NCBI RefSeq assembly: GCF_002834145.1
Contig: NZ_PHNT01000002.1
Location: 124,001-188,000 of the forward strand
DNA: 64,000 bases
Direction of reading: 5' to 3'
Origin: Roseovarius salinarum
GTDB taxonomy: Bacteria; Pseudomonadota; Alphaproteobacteria; Rhodobacterales; Rhodobacteraceae
Below, piece by piece: positions 20,721 to 30,243 of the stretch; position 1 is the stretch's first letter, and every line of letters begins with the position of its first letter. The position numbers and the translations under genes are program-made. The notes beneath the pieces are model-generated. The model worked only from the letters and a program-made list of their open reading frames with translations, had not been told where the DNA came from and searched no databases.

Positions 20721-21469
20721 TGACGCAGGCGGCCCCGAAGACACAGGCGTCAGATCCCGGCGGCGCACCCGGCCCGCGCCACGTGGCGATCATCATGGAC
20801 GGCAATGGCCGGTGGGCGCGTGCGCGCGGTCGGCCGCGGCTGTTCGGCCATCACGCGGGCGCCAAGCGCGTGCGCGAGATCGTCGAGGCCTGCCCCGATC
20901 TGGGCGTGAAATACCTGACGATCTTCGCTTTCTCGACCGAGAACTGGAAGCGCACCCAGACCGAGGTCGCCGGTCTGATGAGCCTGTTCCGCCGCTACAT
21001 CACCAAGGAGGCGCGCGCCCTGCGCGACGAGGGCGTGCGCGTGCGCTTCATCGGCGATCGCGTGAAGCTCGACGACAAGCTGGTCGCGATGATGGACGAA
21101 CTCGAGGGAATGACCGCGCACAACGACCGTGTGCACCTGACCATCGCGCTCAACTACGGCAGTCGCGACGAGGTATCGCGTGCCACGCAACGGCTGGCGC
21201 AGGACGTGGCCGACGGTCGGCTCGACCCGGCCGAGGTGGACGAGGAAACCCTGCCGCGATACCTTGATACCCGCGTGCTGCCCGATCCCGATCTCGTGAT
21301 CCGCACCAGTGGCGAGGCGCGGATATCGAACTTCCTGCTGTGGCAGTCGGCCTATGCCGAATACGAGTTCATCGACACGCTCTGGCCCGACTTCACCTGC
21401 GATATCTTCGCCCGGCTCGTGCGCAGCTACGGCGCGCGCGACCGACGGTTCGGTGCCGTCACCGCATGA
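20720..21469 (+). CDS. uppS: isoprenyl (undecaprenyl) diphosphate synthase
   Basis: A 249-aa cis-prenyltransferase making the C55 carrier for peptidoglycan and O-antigen. The catalytic Asp motif is AIIMDGNGRWARARG, followed by FAFSTENWKR and RTSGEARISNFLLWQSAY. The N-terminal ~20 residues are a variable extension. It overlaps frr by one base and cdsA by four (ATGA). Confidence 0.97.
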   Translation: MTQAAPKTQASDPGGAPGPRHVAIIMDGNGRWARARGRPRLFGHHAGAKRVREIVEACPDLGVKYLTIFAFSTENWKRTQTEVAGLMSLFRRYITKEARALRDEGVRVRFIGDRVKLDDKLVAMMDELEGMTAHNDRVHLTIALNYGSRDEVSRATQRLAQDVADGRLDPAEVDEETLPRYLDTRVLPDPDLVIRTSGEARISNFLLWQSAYAEYEFIDTLWPDFTCDIFARLVRSYGARDRRFGAVTA

Positions 21470-22263
21470 CGGCTGCGGGCAAATGGGATGACCTTGCCGT
21501 GCGGCTGGCTTCGGCCGGCGTGCTGGTCGCCGCCGGACTGGCCGGTGTCCTGTTGGGCGGGATCTGGTTTCGCCTGCTGATCGCCGCGGCCTGCGGGCTG
21601 ATGTGCTGGGAACTGCTGCGCCTTCTGGGCCGGGGGCGGACACGGTCCGCGGTGGCGATCGGGCTTGGCGCGGCCCTCGGCGGGGCGTTGCTGGCGCTTC
21701 CCGTTCTGCCGGGCTGGGCGGTGGCCGCAGTGGTCGCCGGTGCCGGCGTGGCCGGGGCCGCCGCGGTGCCGCAGGACCGTGGAATCGCATTGGTCTATCT
21801 GCCGGTTGTGGCGCTGGCCGGGCTGGGCCTGCTGGCGCTGCGCGGCGAGGCAGGCGTGGTCTGGGTGATCTGGCTGATCTGCGTGGTCGTGGCCAGCGAC
21901 GTGATGGGCTATTTCGCCGGGCGCCTTCTGGGCGGGCCCAGGTTCTGGCCGCGGGTGAGCCCCAAGAAGACATGGTCGGGCACGGTTGCCGGCTGGCTGG
22001 GCGCGGCGGCCGTCGGCTGGGCCTTCATGGCGCCGACCGGCGCGGGCGCGTGGCTTGTCGTGTTCAGCGCGGCGCTGGCGCTGGCCGCGCAGATGGGCGA
22101 CATCGCCGAAAGCGCGGTCAAGCGGCGCGTCGGCGTCAAGGATGCCTCGGCGCTGATCCCCGGCCACGGCGGGCTGCTGGATCGGTTCGACGCCATGCTG
22201 GCCGCCGCCGCGCTGGTGGCGCTGGTCCGATGGGCGAGCGGGGTCCCGGGAGGCGCGGCATGA
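21466..22263 (+). CDS. cdsA: phosphatidate cytidylyltransferase
   Basis: A 265-aa integral membrane CDP-diacylglycerol synthase with about seven hydrophobic segments. The C-terminal CTP-transferase signature GVKDASALIPGHGGLLDRFD is present, as is SPKKTWSGTVAGWLG. It produces CDP-DAG for phospholipid synthesis at the inner membrane. ATG 21466 overlaps the uppS stop, and the cdsA stop in turn overlaps the dxr start (both ATGA). Confidence 0.96.
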   Translation: MTAAGKWDDLAVRLASAGVLVAAGLAGVLLGGIWFRLLIAAACGLMCWELLRLLGRGRTRSAVAIGLGAALGGALLALPVLPGWAVAAVVAGAGVAGAAAVPQDRGIALVYLPVVALAGLGLLALRGEAGVVWVIWLICVVVASDVMGYFAGRLLGGPRFWPRVSPKKTWSGTVAGWLGAAAVGWAFMAPTGAGAWLVVFSAALALAAQMGDIAESAVKRRVGVKDASALIPGHGGLLDRFDAMLAAAALVALVRWASGVPGGAA

Positions 22264-23420
22264 GTCGGCGCGTCTCGATCCTGGGGGCGACGGGCTCGAT
22301 CGGGCAGAACACGATCGACCTGATCGCGCGCACGCCGGAGCGGTTCGAGGTGGTCGCGCTGACGGGCGGGCGCAACGTGACACGGCTGGCCGCGGACGCC
22401 CGCGCCCTCGGTGCACAGGTGGCGGTGACGGCACACGACGATCTGCTGGACGACCTGCGCGCGGCGCTTGCCGGCAGCGGGGTGGAAGCGGCGGCCGGCC
22501 GCGCCGCGCTGCTGGAGGCGGCCGCACGCCCGGCCGACTGGGTGATGTCGGCCATTGTCGGCGTGGCGGGCCTGGCCCCCGGCCTGGCCGCGCTGGAGCA
22601 GGGCGCGACCCTTGCGTTGGCCAACAAGGAATCCCTGGTGACGGCCGGGCCGCTGCTGATGCAGACCGCGCGGCGGGCGGGCGCGCGCGTTCTGCCGGTG
22701 GACAGCGAGCACTCGGCCGTCTTCCAGGCCCTCGTGGGCGAGGACATCGCGGCGGTCGAGCGGGTGATCCTCACCGCCTCGGGCGGGGCGTTTCGCGACT
22801 GGCCGCTGGCCGACCTCGCGCACGCGACCGTCGAACAGGCGTCGGCACACCCGAACTGGGCGATGGGTCAGCGGATCACCATCGACAGCGCCTCGATGTT
22901 CAACAAGGCGCTGGAACTGATTGAAACCCGGGAATTCTTCGGGATCGACCCCGACCGCATCGAGGTGCTGGTGCATCCCGAATCCCTAGTGCATGCGCTG
23001 GTGGGTTTCCGCGACGGTGCGCTGATGGCGCATGTCGGTGCCCCGGACATGCGCCACGCCATCGGCTATGCGCTCAACTGGCCCGACCGGGCCGAGCTGC
23101 CTGTGGCCCGGCTGGATCTGGCGGAGATCGGGCAACTGAGGTTCCGCGCGCCCGACGTGGCGCGCTATCCCGCGCTGGCCCTGGCGCGCGGGGTCATGGA
23201 CACGGGCGGCCTGAGTGGCGCGGCGTTCAACGCGGCGAAGGAACGCGCCCTGGATCACTTCATCGCCGGGCGCATCGGATTCACGCAGATGAGCGGGCTG
23301 GTCGAGCAGGTTCTCGACACGCTGTCGTCCGATCGGCGTCTCACTGATGCCGAGATCACACTTGATACCGTGTTCGAGATCGACCATCTGTCTCGGGCCG
23401 GCCTTGACCGGCTGCTTTGA
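22260..23420 (+). CDS. dxr: 1-deoxy-D-xylulose-5-phosphate reductoisomerase
   Basis: A 386-aa DXR, the second step of the MEP isoprenoid pathway (NADPH-dependent). It has the Rossmann motif VSILGATGSIGQNTIDLI, LALANKESLVTAG, PVDSEHSAVFQ and the flexible loop with PNWAMGQRITIDSASMFNK. ATG 22260 has GGAGG about 7 nt upstream, inside cdsA, and overlaps its stop. ispDF, steps three and five of the same pathway, is elsewhere in this window at 48.8-50.0 kb. Confidence 0.98.
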   Translation: MSRRVSILGATGSIGQNTIDLIARTPERFEVVALTGGRNVTRLAADARALGAQVAVTAHDDLLDDLRAALAGSGVEAAAGRAALLEAAARPADWVMSAIVGVAGLAPGLAALEQGATLALANKESLVTAGPLLMQTARRAGARVLPVDSEHSAVFQALVGEDIAAVERVILTASGGAFRDWPLADLAHATVEQASAHPNWAMGQRITIDSASMFNKALELIETREFFGIDPDRIEVLVHPESLVHALVGFRDGALMAHVGAPDMRHAIGYALNWPDRAELPVARLDLAEIGQLRFRAPDVARYPALALARGVMDTGGLSGAAFNAAKERALDHFIAGRIGFTQMSGLVEQVLDTLSSDRRLTDAEITLDTVFEIDHLSRAGLDRLL

Positions 23421-23444
23421 TCACGCAATTCACGGACGCGAGCC

Positions 23445-24788
23445 TTGGATACGACGCTGTTGCCGCAGTTCGGCGGCTTTTTCATGACGCTGCTGGCCTT
23501 CGTGGTCGCACTTTCGGTTATCGTGGCGATCCACGAATACGGCCACTACATCGTCGGCCGTTGGTCCGGCATCAAGGCGGATGTCTTCTCGATCGGCTTC
23601 GGACCGGTGATATGGGCGCGCACCGACAGGCACGGCACGCAGTGGCAGATCGCCGCGCTGCCCTTCGGCGGTTACGTGAAGTTCCACGGCGACGCCGGCG
23701 CGGCCAGCGACAAGGCGTCGGAGGATTACGAGGCCATGTCGCCCGAGGAACGCCGCACGACGATGCACGGCGCGCCGCTGTGGGCCCGCAGCGCGACGGT
23801 CGTGGCCGGGCCGCTGTTCAACTTCGTGCTGTCGATACTGGTCTTCGGCGGCATCATGATGGTGCAGGGCAAGGTCGCCGAGCCGCTGACCGTGGGCGAG
23901 GTGAAACCGCTGCCGGTGGCGGCGGACGGGTTGCAGGCCGGTGACCGGCTGCTGGAGATCGCGGGCCGGCCGGTGCCCGATTTCGCGGAAGAAGACGCGT
24001 TCGACGATTTCGTCGCCGCCCTGCCGGAAAAGCGGGTCATCGATTACACGGTGGAACGCGATGGCAAGACCCGGGTCGTGCAGGGGCCGCATCCGATGCC
24101 GCCGTTGGCCAGCCAGCTTGCGCCGCAATCGGCAGCCTACGACGCGGGGATGAAGCCCGGCGACGTGATCACGGCCGTGGACGGCGACCCGGTCGCGGCC
24201 TTTTCGCAACTCAAGGAGATCGTGGAATCCTCCGGCGGGCGCCCGCTGGACCTTACGGTCTGGCGCGACGGCCGGACGCTCGATCTCACGCTCGAACCGC
24301 GCCGGATGGACGAACCGCTGCCCGATGGCGGGTTCCAGACGCAATGGCGCATCGGGATCGCCGGCGGCTTCGCCTTCGAGCCGGCGACGGAACGCCTCGG
24401 GCCGCTGGCCGCGGTAGGGGCGGGTGCCGCGCAGACCTGGGGGGTCGTCACCAACTCGCTTTCGGGGTTCTACCACATGGTCACGGGCGCCATCAGCAGC
24501 TGCAACATGTCGGGCCCGATCGGCATCGCGGAAGTCTCCGGCGCCATGGCAAGCCAGGGCGTGGAGAGTTTCGTGTGGTTCATCGCGGTGCTTTCAACTG
24601 CCGTGGGGCTGCTCAACCTGTTCCCGATTCCCGTGCTGGATGGCGGGCACCTGCTGTTTCACGTCTACGAGGCCGCCACCGGCCGTCCGCCCAGCGATGC
24701 GGCGCTGCGTGTCCTGATGACACTGGGCCTGGCCGTGATCCTGTCGCTGATGGTCTTCGCCCTCGGCAATGACCTGTTCTGCAACTGA
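23445..24788 (+). CDS. rseP: RIP (site-2-protease) metalloprotease RseP
   Basis: A 447-aa intramembrane zinc protease. The Zn motif HEYGH lies in the first membrane helix (VIVAIHEYGHYIVGRW). Two PDZ-like regions sit around residues 150-300. The last helices carry NLFPIPVLDGGHLLF. Such proteases cut anti-sigma factors and remnant signal peptides. I place the start at TTG 23445 because MDTTLLPQFGG resembles the N-terminus of relatives; ATG 23484 is the alternative and would begin at the first helix. It lies between dxr and bamA, the standard order. Confidence 0.94.
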   Translation: MDTTLLPQFGGFFMTLLAFVVALSVIVAIHEYGHYIVGRWSGIKADVFSIGFGPVIWARTDRHGTQWQIAALPFGGYVKFHGDAGAASDKASEDYEAMSPEERRTTMHGAPLWARSATVVAGPLFNFVLSILVFGGIMMVQGKVAEPLTVGEVKPLPVAADGLQAGDRLLEIAGRPVPDFAEEDAFDDFVAALPEKRVIDYTVERDGKTRVVQGPHPMPPLASQLAPQSAAYDAGMKPGDVITAVDGDPVAAFSQLKEIVESSGGRPLDLTVWRDGRTLDLTLEPRRMDEPLPDGGFQTQWRIGIAGGFAFEPATERLGPLAAVGAGAAQTWGVVTNSLSGFYHMVTGAISSCNMSGPIGIAEVSGAMASQGVESFVWFIAVLSTAVGLLNLFPIPVLDGGHLLFHVYEAATGRPPSDAALRVLMTLGLAVILSLMVFALGNDLFCN

Positions 24789-24894
24789 AAACGGCCCGGC
24801 AATCGCCACGGTTTCGCAGGTTCCGCGACCAATTTCGGACACATTTGCTCGCCATTCTTGGTGGCAAACGAAGCGAAATCGGGGGAATCTACCC

Positions 24895-25029
24895 ATGCAA
24901 CTCGTCATGAGCGGATATCAGGGCCTGAACGTGCTGGTGCAGTTGAACTGGGACCGCCTGCTTTATCCCGCGATGGTGTTCGCCGCGCTTCTCGCCGGTG
25001 CATTCCTGGGGTCGATGCTGACCGCGTGA
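24895..25029 (+). CDS. small single-pass membrane protein of unknown function (44 aa)
   Basis: A short ORF with ATG 24895 preceded by GGGGGAA at about 8 nt. The product starts MQLVMSGYQGLNVLVQLNWD and has one hydrophobic helix, YPAMVFAALLAGAFLGSML, near the C-terminus. It sits on the coding strand between rseP and bamA, inside the envelope cluster. I do not recognise a family. The good ribosome-binding site, hydrophobic design and location support it being real; the short length leaves chance possible. Confidence 0.55.
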   Translation: MQLVMSGYQGLNVLVQLNWDRLLYPAMVFAALLAGAFLGSMLTA

Positions 25030-25143
25030 GGCGCGGGACCGACACTGTTGCAGATGGGGCGCAGCCCACCCAAAGGTGATTTTGACAAGCCCACTCAGAC
25101 CGGTTACTCACGTTTCCGAGGGATGTCTGACTGGGTTAGAAAA

Positions 25144-27483
25144 ATGACCAATACCAACGGGGGTGGGGCATCGCGATCGCCGCGGGCCCGCGCAAGAGCA
25201 GCAAGTTTAGGAACGGTTTTCACGGTTCTGTTTTCCTTGGTTTTTCTGGCGCTCGCCGGAAGCGCGGAAGCACAGAACTACCGCTTCACATCCGTTTCGA
25301 TCGAGGGCAACCAGCGAGTCGAACCCGAAACGATCCTCAGCTACGCGGGAATCGCGCGCGGCGAGACCGTTTCGGCCGGTGAGCTGAACGATGCCTATCA
25401 GCGCATCCTCGGCAGCGGGCTTTTCGAGGAGGTCGAGGTCGACCCGCAGGGCAGCCGGCTTGTCATTCGCGTCAAGGAATATCCGACGGTCAACCGCATC
25501 CGCTTCGAGGGCAACCGGCGGTTGAAGGACGAGGATCTCGAGGGGGTGATCTCGTCGAGTCCACGGCAGGTCTTCAACCCCGATCAGGCCGAGCGTGACG
25601 CGGCGGCGATCACCGAATCCTACGTGCAGAACGGGCGCGTCGCGGCCAAGGTGACGCCGCGCATCATCCGGCGCAGCGACAACCGCGTCGATCTCGTTTT
25701 CGAGATCTTCGAGGGCAAGAACATCGAGGTGCAGCGCATCGGGTTCGTGGGCAACCGCGCTTTCTCCGACCGGCGCCTGCGTCGCGTGCTCGAAAGCAAG
25801 CAGGCCGGGCTGCTGCGGGCCATCATCGCCAAGGACACCTTCGTCGCCGACAGGATCGAGTTCGACAAGCAGGTGCTCAACGATTTCTACCAGTCGCGCG
25901 GCTACGTCGATTTCCGCGTGACGGGCGTGAACGCGGAACTGACGCGCGAACGCGACGGCTATTTCATCACCTTCAACATCCAGGAAGGTCAGCAGTTCAC
26001 CTTCGGCGAGATCACCACCGTCAGCGAACACGAGGGCGCCGATCCGGAGGCGTACCAGGACGTGCTCAAGATCCGTTCAGGTGTCGTGTATTCTCCGACG
26101 CTGGTGGAGAACTCGATCGCCCGCATGGAACGCCTTGCGGTCAAGAACGGCCTCGATTTCCTGCGGGTCGAGCCCAGGATCACCCGCAACGATCGTGAAC
26201 TGACGCTCGACGTCGAGTTCGCGCTGGTGCGCGGACCGCGCGTCTTCGTCGAACGGATCGACATCGAGGGCAACACCACGACGCTGGACCGCGTCATCCG
26301 GCGCCAGTTCGAGACGGTGGAGGGCGACCCCTTCAACCCGCGCGCCATCCGGCAGGCGGCGGAACGCATCCGTGCGCTCGGTTACTTCAGCAAGGCCGAG
26401 GTCGACGCCCGCGAAGGCTCGCGACCCGACCAGGTGGTCATCGACGTGGATGTCGAAGAGACGACGACCGGGTCGTTCAGCTTCGGCGGGAGCTACTCGT
26501 CCAGCCGTGGTATCGGCCTGACCGCCAGCCTGCGCGAACGCAACTTCCTCGGCCGCGGCCAGCAGGCCGGCCTGTCGTTCAGCCTGACGGACCAGACCGC
26601 CAATTACTCGCTGGACTTCACCGAGCCGGCGTTCCTTGGCCGCGACGTTGCGTTCGGCCTGAACCTGGGTTTCCAGGAGACCGACAGCGATTTCTCGGCG
26701 TATGACACCACGACCGGCACCTTCCGGCCCAGCCTGACCTTCCCGACCGGTGAACGCACCCGCCTCGGCGTGTTCTACAATTTCCGGTACAACGACATGG
26801 ACAACTACACCGGCACCTCGGGCATCCTCGCGGCCGAGGTCGCCCAGGGCAGCCGGACGTCCTCGGCCCTCGGGTACACGTACAACTACGATTCCCGGAC
26901 AACCGGGCTCGATCCGAACTCGGGCGTCCTGGTGGAGGTGCAACAGGAATTTGCCGGGCTCGGCGGCGACAACGAGTTCATCCGCACCACGGGGCGCGCC
27001 GTTGCCCAGACCAAGGTGTGGCACGAGGAGGTCACGCTGCGGGCCGTCTTCGAAAGCGGCGCGATCAACTTCGGCAGCGGTCAGAACAGCCGCGCCACGA
27101 CCCGCTTCAACAGCCAGGTCATGCGCGGCTTCGATCCCAACGGGCTCGGACCCGCGGAGATCAATGCCGGAAACGTCGAGCATCTCGGTGGTAACTTCTA
27201 CTCGGTGCTCAAGCTCGAGACGGAGTTCCCGCTGGGCCTGCCGGAGGAATACGGTCTGACCGGCGGCGCCTTCTACGACATCGGCGGGATCTGGGACGTC
27301 GATACCACGAATGCCACCGGGGCGGTGGTGTCCGAAGGGTTCAACGCCCGTCACGTGATCGGTGTCTCGCTGCTTTGGGAATCCGCCTTCGGACCGCTGC
27401 GCTTCAACTTCTCGCACCCGATCGAGAAGGAGCCCACCGACGTCACCCAGGGTTTCGACCTGACCGTCTCGACCGACTTCTGA
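25144..27483 (+). CDS. bamA: outer membrane protein assembly factor BamA
   Basis: A 779-aa Omp85 protein. After a basic start and a signal peptide ending GSAEA (about residue 43), five POTRA repeats follow (first: YRFTSVSIEGNQRVEPETI). The beta-barrel covers the C-terminal ~350 residues and ends in a terminal Phe (LTVSTDF), the usual sorting signal. It inserts beta-barrel proteins into the outer membrane. The start is uncertain: ATG 25144 or ATG 25123, seven codons earlier; neither has an ideal Shine-Dalgarno. A perfect -35-like TTGACA lies at 25082-25087 but without a convincing -10. Confidence 0.96.
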   Translation: MTNTNGGGASRSPRARARAASLGTVFTVLFSLVFLALAGSAEAQNYRFTSVSIEGNQRVEPETILSYAGIARGETVSAGELNDAYQRILGSGLFEEVEVDPQGSRLVIRVKEYPTVNRIRFEGNRRLKDEDLEGVISSSPRQVFNPDQAERDAAAITESYVQNGRVAAKVTPRIIRRSDNRVDLVFEIFEGKNIEVQRIGFVGNRAFSDRRLRRVLESKQAGLLRAIIAKDTFVADRIEFDKQVLNDFYQSRGYVDFRVTGVNAELTRERDGYFITFNIQEGQQFTFGEITTVSEHEGADPEAYQDVLKIRSGVVYSPTLVENSIARMERLAVKNGLDFLRVEPRITRNDRELTLDVEFALVRGPRVFVERIDIEGNTTTLDRVIRRQFETVEGDPFNPRAIRQAAERIRALGYFSKAEVDAREGSRPDQVVIDVDVEETTTGSFSFGGSYSSSRGIGLTASLRERNFLGRGQQAGLSFSLTDQTANYSLDFTEPAFLGRDVAFGLNLGFQETDSDFSAYDTTTGTFRPSLTFPTGERTRLGVFYNFRYNDMDNYTGTSGILAAEVAQGSRTSSALGYTYNYDSRTTGLDPNSGVLVEVQQEFAGLGGDNEFIRTTGRAVAQTKVWHEEVTLRAVFESGAINFGSGQNSRATTRFNSQVMRGFDPNGLGPAEINAGNVEHLGGNFYSVLKLETEFPLGLPEEYGLTGGAFYDIGGIWDVDTTNATGAVVSEGFNARHVIGVSLLWESAFGPLRFNFSHPIEKEPTDVTQGFDLTVSTDF

Positions 27484-27490
27484 ACGCCGG

Positions 27491-28078
27491 ATGCAGCGCC
27501 TTCGCGCAGCCCGACGCCTGGCCCTGGTCGCGGTCGCACTGGGGGTCGTGATCGCCGCCGCGATGACGCCCCCGGCGGCGCGCGCGCAGGACGTCGGCGT
27601 CGTCCAGAGCGAGGTGCTTGTTCTGGATCCCGAGAGGTTGTTCCGGAATACCGAATACGGGCAGAGCATCAGCGCCGACATCCAGGCCGAGCGCGAGAGG
27701 ATCATCGAGGACAACAGGAAGCTGGAGGCCGAGCTGGAGGCCGAGGAAAAGGCGCTGACCGAAAAGCGGCCCGAGATGTCGCCCGAGGCGTTCCGCGATG
27801 CGGCGGATGCCTTCGACAAGAAGGTGCGCCGCATCCGCAAGGAGAACGAGCGCGCCGTGCGCGATCTCGAACGGCGCCGGGAACGCGCGCCGGTGACCTT
27901 CATGAAACGGGTCGAACCGATCCTCGCGCGGGTCATGCGCGAAGCCGGCGGGGTCGTCGTGCTGGACAAGCGCAGCACGTTGCTCAGCGCGGACGTCATC
28001 GACATCACCGACCTGGCGATCGAGCGTGTGAACCGGGCGGTCGGCGATGGCCGCGAGGACGGGCAGCAGGGCGACTAG
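27491..28078 (+). CDS. skp: OmpH/Skp-family periplasmic chaperone
   Basis: A 195-aa exported protein with a signal peptide over residues ~1-33 (cut after ARA). A Skp-like core follows, with LVLDPERLFRNTEYG and a long charged coiled coil at ~55-135 (QAERERIIEDNRKLEAELEA). Skp holds unfolded outer membrane proteins for BamA, consistent with its place 7 bp after bamA. The relation to E. coli Skp is at family level. Confidence 0.88.
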   Translation: MQRLRAARRLALVAVALGVVIAAAMTPPAARAQDVGVVQSEVLVLDPERLFRNTEYGQSISADIQAERERIIEDNRKLEAELEAEEKALTEKRPEMSPEAFRDAADAFDKKVRRIRKENERAVRDLERRRERAPVTFMKRVEPILARVMREAGGVVVLDKRSTLLSADVIDITDLAIERVNRAVGDGREDGQQGD

Positions 28079-28162
28079 CGGCGCGTCAGCCCGCGGCGCT
28101 TGCCCCTTTCGGGCCGAGTTGCTACGCAGACGGCGCACAGGCCCTGCCCGAAAGGACCCTTG

Positions 28163-28627
28163 ATGAGCGAGCCCCTGAAACGCGCGGATATCGACCTGAT
28201 CCAGCGCATCATCCCGCACCGCTACCCGTTCCTGCTGGTCGACCGGGTGGAGGATATCGACGGCTGCCAGTCCGCCCGCGGGATCAAGAACGTCACCATG
28301 AACGAGCCGCATTTCCAGGGGCATTTCCCCGGCAAGCCGATCATGCCCGGCGTCACGATCGTCGAGGCGATGGCGCAGACGGCCGCCGTCATGGTGGGCA
28401 CCGCGCTCGGCATGGAGGATCGCAACATGCTCGTCTATTTCATGTCGATCGACCGCTGCAAGTTCCGCCGGATGGTGGGGCCGGGCGACGTGCTCGAGAT
28501 GCGGATGACGACCCTGCGCGGCAAGCCCGGCGGCAAGGTCTGGAAGTTCTCGGGCCTTGCACAGGTGGACGCGCAGATGGCCGCGGAGGCCGAATTCACG
28601 GCGATGATGGACCTGCCGCAGGAATGA
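28163..28627 (+). CDS. fabZ: 3-hydroxyacyl-ACP dehydratase FabZ
   Basis: A 154-aa hotdog dehydratase of fatty acid synthesis. The catalytic His is in [15 protein letters not shown] and the catalytic Glu in [14 protein letters not shown] 28163 has AAAGGA 7 nt upstream and was preferred to the longer open frame starting at 28100. It overlaps lpxA by 4 bp (ATGA). It competes with LpxA for 3-hydroxyacyl-ACP, and the two genes are commonly adjacent. Confidence 0.97.
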   Translation: MSEPLKRADIDLIQRIIPHRYPFLLVDRVEDIDGCQSARGIKNVTMNEPHFQGHFPGKPIMPGVTIVEAMAQTAAVMVGTALGMEDRNMLVYFMSIDRCKFRRMVGPGDVLEMRMTTLRGKPGGKVWKFSGLAQVDAQMAAEAEFTAMMDLPQE

Positions 28628-29433
28628 CCGCGATGGCACAGACCGAGATCCACCCGAGCGCCGTGGTCGAGCCGGGCGCCGAACTGGGTGCGGGCGTGCA
28701 GATCGGCCCGTTCTGCCACGTCGGCCCCGAGGCCAGACTGGGCGACGGCGTGGAACTGAAATCCCACGTCGTGGTCACCGGGCGGACCGAGATCGGCGCG
28801 GAGACGCTGGTGTTTCCGTTCTCCTGCATCGGCGAGATCCCGCAGGATCTGAAGTTCCGGGGCGAGAAAACGCGGCTGGTGATCGGCGCGCGCAACCGCA
28901 TCCGCGAGCATGTCACCATGAACACCGGCACCGAAGGTGGCGGCGGGGTCACCCGCGTGGGCGACGACGGGCTGTTCATGGCGGGCTGCCACGTCGCCCA
29001 CGACGTGCAGATCGGCAACCGCGTGATCATCGTCAACAACGCGGCGCTGGCGGGCCATTGCGTGATCGAGGATGACGTGATCCTTGGCGGCCTGTCGGGC
29101 GTGCACCAGTTCGTGCGCATCGGGCAGGGCGCGATCATCGGCGCGGTGACGATGGTCACCAACGACGTGATCCCGCACGGTCTGGTGCAGGCACCGCGCG
29201 GCGAACTGGACGGGCTCAACCTTGTCGGGCTCAAGCGCCGCGGCGTGGGACGCGAGGACATCACGGCGCTGCGCGCGGCCTTCCAGATGCTGGCGCAGGG
29301 CGACGGCACCTTCCAGGACCGCGCGCGCCGGCTGGGCGAAGAGACGCAAAGCGCCTACGTCCGCCAGATCGTCGAGTTCGTCACCGGGGCGAGCGACCGG
29401 TCGTTCCTCACCCCGGGCCCCGGGCAGGGCTGA
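28624..29433 (+). CDS. lpxA: UDP-N-acetylglucosamine acyltransferase LpxA
   Basis: A 269-aa left-handed beta-helix acyltransferase, the first step of lipid A synthesis. Hexapeptide repeats start at [16 protein letters not shown]. The catalytic His lies in [16 protein letters not shown], and the C-terminal helical region includes [19 protein letters not shown] 28624 overlaps the fabZ stop; ATG 28633 (MAQTEIHPS) is equally possible. Confidence 0.97.
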   Translation: MTAMAQTEIHPSAVVEPGAELGAGVQIGPFCHVGPEARLGDGVELKSHVVVTGRTEIGAETLVFPFSCIGEIPQDLKFRGEKTRLVIGARNRIREHVTMNTGTEGGGGVTRVGDDGLFMAGCHVAHDVQIGNRVIIVNNAALAGHCVIEDDVILGGLSGVHQFVRIGQGAIIGAVTMVTNDVIPHGLVQAPRGELDGLNLVGLKRRGVGREDITALRAAFQMLAQGDGTFQDRARRLGEETQSAYVRQIVEFVTGASDRSFLTPGPGQG

Positions 29434-29436
29434 GGC

Positions 29437-30243
29437 GTGGGCGGCGACCTGGCCATCCTTGCCTGCGGCGGCCGGCTGCCCGTGCGGCTGGCCGAGGCCT
29501 ATCCGGACGCGCTGATCGTCGGCCTTGCCGGCGTGCCCAATGATCTTGGTGGCCGTGCCGAGGAGCACGGGCTCGAGGAACTCGGCAGCCTGTTCGCGCG
29601 TCTCGCGCAGGCGAAGGTGTCCCGTCTCGTGTTCGCCGGTCACCTGACGCGGCCACCGCTCGATCCGGGGCGCTTCGACGCGACGATGACGGCGCTGGCG
29701 CCGCGGCTCATGGCGGCAATGGGGCAGGGCGATGACGCGCTGCTCAGCGAGGTGATCGCCGTCTTCGAGGAACAGGGCGTGGCGGTCGTCGGCGCGCACG
29801 AGCTGTTGCCGGATCTCACGGCCGCGCCCGGGCTGCTCGCCGGTTCGGCGCCGGGCAAGGCGGAAACCCGCGATGCCGCGCGCGCCGCCGACATCCTGAT
29901 GGCGCTGTCGCCGCTCGACATCGGGCAGGGCGCGGTGGTGGCCGGCGGCCAGTGCTTCGGAATCGAGACGATCCAGGGCACCGACGCGCTGCTGGATTTC
30001 GTCGCGCGCACGCCGGACACGCTGCGCCGCGGCTACGAGGGCGTCTACGTCAAGGCAGCCAAGCGCGGGCAGGACTTGCGCATCGACATGCCGGCGATAG
30101 GCCCGCGCACCGTGGCCGCCGTGGCCGACGCCGGCCTTGCCGGCATGGTGATCGAGGCGCACCGCGTGATGATCCTGGACCGGGCGGAAACCCTGCAGGC
30201 GGTGTGCGATCGCGGGCTGTTCCTGGCCGCGCAGGAGCTGTGA
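29437..30243 (+). CDS. lpxI: UDP-2,3-diacylglucosamine pyrophosphatase LpxI
   Basis: A 268-aa protein of the LpxI family (DUF1009), recognised by LAILACGGRLPVRLAEAY at the start and AEAGVA-type region ADAGLAGMVIEAHRVMILD near the end. It hydrolyses UDP-2,3-diacylglucosamine to lipid X, replacing the unrelated LpxH in alphaproteobacteria. It starts with GTG 29437, three bases after the lpxA stop, and its own stop overlaps the lpxB start (TGATG). Confidence 0.93.
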   Translation: MGGDLAILACGGRLPVRLAEAYPDALIVGLAGVPNDLGGRAEEHGLEELGSLFARLAQAKVSRLVFAGHLTRPPLDPGRFDATMTALAPRLMAAMGQGDDALLSEVIAVFEEQGVAVVGAHELLPDLTAAPGLLAGSAPGKAETRDAARAADILMALSPLDIGQGAVVAGGQCFGIETIQGTDALLDFVARTPDTLRRGYEGVYVKAAKRGQDLRIDMPAIGPRTVAAVADAGLAGMVIEAHRVMILDRAETLQAVCDRGLFLAAQEL

